This document shows, one piece after another, positions 39,253 through 44,132 of a stretch of 44,132 bases of DNA; the first letter of the stretch is position 1; each line of letters opens with the position of its first letter. The notes under the pieces are model-generated. The model searched no databases. It saw only the letters and a list, made by a program, of their open reading frames with translations, and was not told the DNA's origin. A program made the translations under genes and the position numbers. Source of the DNA: Hymenobacter coccineus (GTDB taxonomy: Bacteria > Bacteroidota > Bacteroidia > Cytophagales > Hymenobacteraceae); assembly GCF_001816125.1 (NCBI RefSeq), contig NZ_MDZA01000210.1, positions 1 to 44,132 on the forward strand. The letters run 5' to 3'.

Positions 39253-39936
39253 ATGGCCCCGGCGCGCCGCTACACTCCTTATTACAGAGTCTCCACCCAG
39301 AAGCAGGGCAACTCCGGTTTGGGCCTCGACGCCCAGCGGGCGGCCGTACAGGCTTTTATATCGGACGTGGGCCAGCTCGGGACCGAGTACGTGGAAATTG
39401 AGAGCGGCAAAAAGAACCAGCGTCCGCAGCTGCTCGCTGCCATCGCCGAGGCCCGGCGCGTGGGGGCGACGCTGCTCATCGCTAAGCTGGATAGGTTGAG
39501 CCGCAACGCGGGCTTCATTTTCGCTTTGCGCGACTCAGGGGTGGAATTCGTCTGCTGCGACATGCCCGACGCCAATACGCTAACCGTGGGCCTGTTTGCC
39601 GTCATTGCCCAGCACGAGCGGGAAACCATTTCTAAACGCACGAAGGATGCCCTGGCCGCCAAAAAGGCGCGGGGGGCGCAATTGGGAAGTCCGGGCAACT
39701 TTACGCCGGCCGTCATCGCCCAGGGCCAAGCCACGATGCAGGCCAATGCCCGCGAGAACCAGCAGAACCGCCAGGCTGCCCGGTTAGCGGAGCTACTTCG
39801 AGCTAAAGGCCACACCTTGCAGCAAGTGGCCGACGAGTTGAACCAGGCCGGCTATTGCACCCGGCGGGGCAGGGCCTTCCATCCTACCACCGTGCAGCGG
39901 CTGTTGTCGGTTCAGGCTACGTCGGTGAACAAATAA
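39253..39936 (+). CDS. Serine recombinase (resolvase/invertase family)
   Basis: A 227-residue protein from the ATG at 39253. The catalytic serine lies in YYRVSTQKQGNSGLGLDAQ (Ser at about 13), and the arginine-rich core LLIAKLDRLSRNAGFIFAL follows. After the E-helix (HERETISKRTKDALAAKK) there is a helix-turn-helix tail (TLQQVADELNQAGYCTRRG). It could resolve plasmid dimers or transposition cointegrates, or be a relic of a Tn3-type element. The palindrome at 39171-39210 is the likely site. Confidence 0.9.
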   Translation: MAPARRYTPYYRVSTQKQGNSGLGLDAQRAAVQAFISDVGQLGTEYVEIESGKKNQRPQLLAAIAEARRVGATLLIAKLDRLSRNAGFIFALRDSGVEFVCCDMPDANTLTVGLFAVIAQHERETISKRTKDALAAKKARGAQLGSPGNFTPAVIAQGQATMQANARENQQNRQAARLAELLRAKGHTLQQVADELNQAGYCTRRGRAFHPTTVQRLLSVQATSVNK

Positions 39937-39956
39937 CCCGCGTAAGGGCGGAGAAC

Positions 39957-40661
39957 TCAGCGCACGCCGGGTAATGCCTGTTTTCCGGCTAACTGCTGTT
40001 CGCAGAATGGACAAGCTCCGCTGCCAGGGAAGCGCAAGGGCGTTGTTTCGTAGGTCAGGTAGTAATACGGTACGCCGCAACGGGGTACCGATTCCCCCGC
40101 GTCGTAATAGTGTAGAGGGAGCAAGTGAATGGACCGCGAACGCCACCCAGCGGAAGCAGCAGCTACTGGCGGCAAGTGGCGTTGATAAACCTGTAAGTCA
40201 CTCTCGCTGTCGAGGTAACGGATTCGCGGGAGCAAATGCACCAGCGCCTGATGGGTTCGCTCTTGAACAAAGCGTAGCAGATTGTCCACTGCCTCTTGCT
40301 CCGGCTCATTATTCGCTCCAAACTCTTGTACGCGTTGGCGTAGACGACCTAAATGGTCGCAGGATTCTGTTACGTCTGCGCATTGAAAGGCATCCTGAAA
40401 GGCGTAGAGGGGCACCCGTTCCTCATCGGAGGCCAGTATCCAAGCCAAGTTGAAGCCGTGGCATTGGTAAAAGGTTAGCAGGGTCAGCAGGTTGGCAGCT
40501 GAGCCGGTGCCGCTTTGCTCCAGCCGCGCAATTACCGCCGGCGAAAGGTCAACGGCCCGGGCGAGACTGGCCCGGGACCACTCCTTGGGGTTTGAGTTTT
40601 GGGCCGCAAGGATGGCCCGGAGGTGGGTGAGGCGCTTGCCTAGAGATGCAGAAGAAGACAT
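39957..40661 (-). CDS. XRE family regulator with C-terminal zinc-ribbon-like motif
   Basis: A 234-residue protein from the ATG at 40661 (MSSSASLGKRLTHLR). An XRE helix-turn-helix spans about 8-70 (WSRASLARAVDLSPAVIARLEQSG). A helical middle follows. The C-terminal part has a Cys near CGVPYYYL and a CPFCEQQL pair, which may hold zinc. It is divergent from the small XRE gene at 40826 and shares a perfect palindrome with it. Its targets are unknown. Confidence 0.75.
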   Translation of the reverse strand: MSSSASLGKRLTHLRAILAAQNSNPKEWSRASLARAVDLSPAVIARLEQSGTGSAANLLTLLTFYQCHGFNLAWILASDEERVPLYAFQDAFQCADVTESCDHLGRLRQRVQEFGANNEPEQEAVDNLLRFVQERTHQALVHLLPRIRYLDSESDLQVYQRHLPPVAAASAGWRSRSIHLLPLHYYDAGESVPRCGVPYYYLTYETTPLRFPGSGACPFCEQQLAGKQALPGVR

Positions 40662-40768
40662 GGGGACGGACCAAAAAACCGCTCGCAGTGAACAGGAACG
40701 CATTAGATGGTGGCCTATTCTTGGGGAAGCGTACTTTGAGTAATGTTTCCGCAATCTATTTCATAAAA

Positions 40769-40800
40769 ACGAATTAAGGGCGTATGCGCCCTTAATTCGT
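40769..40800. promoter_or_regulatory. Perfect 14-bp palindrome between divergent XRE genes
   Basis: ACGAATTAAGGGCG (40769-40782) and its exact inverse (40787-40800) enclose TATG. It lies in the 164-bp gap between two divergent regulator genes, 25 bp before the GTG at 40826. A shared operator is the best guess; a terminator makes less sense at two 5' ends. Confidence 0.7.
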
Positions 40801-40825
40801 CTGGCTCCCGGCGGCAGCTTGCCGT

Positions 40826-41071
40826 GTGAAAAACCCCGCTGGCTTACAAGTTTTCTCGGAGCGCCTGCGCTCCTTGCGCAAACAGCGGGGCTACTCCCAA
40901 CAGAAGCTGGCAGACATTGCTAACGTGGAACAGTCCACCATCAAGCGCATCGAGCTGGTGCAGCTGGCCCCGACCCTGGACTTGCTCATTTCCCTGAGCC
41001 GGGCGCTAGACCTGGAGGTACGTGATTTGGTGGACGACCCCGCCATCACGAACTCGGACAAAGAGGTTTAA
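40826..41071 (+). CDS. Small XRE family DNA-binding protein
   Basis: An 81-residue protein made almost only of one XRE helix-turn-helix (FSERLRSLRKQRGYSQQKLA, then VEQSTIKRIELVQLAPTLDLLI). The start is a GTG at 40826. It is followed by a strong terminator at 41122-41164. It may control the divergent XRE gene or the type IIG enzyme downstream, in the way C proteins control restriction systems; this is inference. Confidence 0.85.
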   Translation: MKNPAGLQVFSERLRSLRKQRGYSQQKLADIANVEQSTIKRIELVQLAPTLDLLISLSRALDLEVRDLVDDPAITNSDKEV

Positions 41072-41121
41072 AAATCGGGGTTCGAGGCAGCCGCGTCCGG
41101 CTAGACCTGGTTTATAGACGC

Positions 41122-41164
41122 AAAAAGCCCCTGTTTTGCTCTGTGAGCAGAACAGGGGCTTTTT
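41122..41164 (+). terminator. Rho-independent terminator, bidirectional
   Basis: AAAAAGCCCCTGTT and its inverse AACAGGGGCTTTTT form a long stem with an inner TGCTC/GAGCA stem and a short loop. The A-run on one side and the T-run on the other let it work from both strands. It ends the XRE gene at 41071. Confidence 0.9.
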
Positions 41165-41181
41165 GGTTACGCCCAGTCGTA

Positions 41182-41424
41182 TTAGCCCCCGTGTCGGGGC
41201 TGGTAGCGAAAGGTGACGTAGCCCTCGTCACGGCCGGCCAGCACTTGGTGCAGTACCTGGCGAGTAACGGCGCGGTGCTGGTGCCAGTGACGACGCAGAA
41301 ACGCGGGTGAGGGCGAAGTGATGCGGCGGTCGTGCCGGTTATGGCAGCGGCCTCGTTGCCGGGCGGTCCAGGCCCAGCGTTTTTTGGGTTGTTTTATGGG
41401 AGCGGTTAGGTTGATACCTACCGC
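41182..41424 (-). other. Open frame for a basic His/Arg-rich peptide without a normal start
   Basis: On the minus strand an open frame of 80 codons ends at 41182. It reads PKKRWAWTARQRGRCHNRHD, then FLRRHWHQHRAVTRQVLHQV and GYVTFRYQPRHGG. The composition looks like a small nucleic-acid-binding protein. No ATG, GTG or TTG lies between the upstream stop at 41425 and the coding-looking part, so it may be a pseudogene, use a rare start, or be chance. The rest of 41165-41604 holds nothing I can support. Confidence 0.3.
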
Positions 41425-41604
41425 TCATGGGATGTGCTGTGAAAGCGTTTCATGGTAAGAGAAGCCCCGTAGGAGGCTGTGCGCTAATGCGCAATGAAGA
41501 TAGAACAAAAGGGAAATATTCTTTCCCCACTGCCCCGAAGAACTAAAAGCCTATAGTAAGCATCGGAATGCATCCCGCTACTCGGAAAGGGCTTATTTTG
41601 CATC

Positions 41605-44132
<2,528 letters not shown>

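Noticed and set aside
41122..41164. Possible small RNA hairpin
   Set aside because: The symmetric A-run and T-run around a GC stem are those of a plain bidirectional terminator.

Overview
The window is one circular plasmid. Its first 99 bases (1-99) are repeated exactly at its end (44034-44132), and the gene broken by the window edges joins in frame across that overlap, so the replicon is about 44,033 bp. GC-rich codon use, AT-rich promoter signals of the TAnnTTTG kind, Rep_3 initiators, a MobC/relaxase pair and many AraC, Crp/Fnr and SDR families point to Bacteroidota, most likely Hymenobacter or a near relative. That taxon is inferred from gene style only; no chromosomal marker is present.

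Backbone (about 5.3-14.5 kb): two Rep_3 initiators (6612-7385 and 9420-10445, both minus). The second has a run of about 21-bp iterons behind it (10489-10606). A ParA ATPase (7578-8321) is followed by a small protein with a C-terminal ribbon-helix-helix (8336-8818). Four arrays of a 9-bp repeat (consensus RGTAAYAYN, 26 units) surround these genes, and one array lies inside the ribbon-helix-helix gene. A hairpin-rich candidate oriT (11440-11488) precedes mobC and a relaxase, so the plasmid is probably mobilizable; no type IV secretion genes are seen.

Defence: a type IIG restriction-modification enzyme spans the circle junction (41605 to 931). Next to it is a CBASS locus: capV phospholipase, and a CD-NTase that appears fused to an E2-like domain, with divergent capH/capP regulator genes. 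A class II Fic protein with a small partner lies between two 9-bp arrays. A plus-strand cluster (14589-18454) holds a zeta-toxin-like kinase and three or four small paralogous proteins that I could not assign to a named family.

Accessory region (18.5-39.2 kb): redox and detoxification enzymes (azoreductase, pirin, DoxX, quinone oxidoreductase, six SDR-type proteins, SnoaL and ABM proteins) with AraC, MarR and Crp/Fnr regulators. Mobile-element traces are heavy although no transposase gene is present. A 39-bp inverted repeat resembling Tn3-family ends bounds 23438-39159. Inside it a 7,016-bp unit (29380-36395) with 29-bp terminal inverted repeats and a 6-bp target duplication has split an outer-membrane protein gene. 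Two MITE-like elements, a 272-bp element and several gene fragments add to this. A serine recombinase with a palindromic candidate site sits just outside the right Tn3-like end, followed by two divergent XRE regulators sharing a perfect palindrome.
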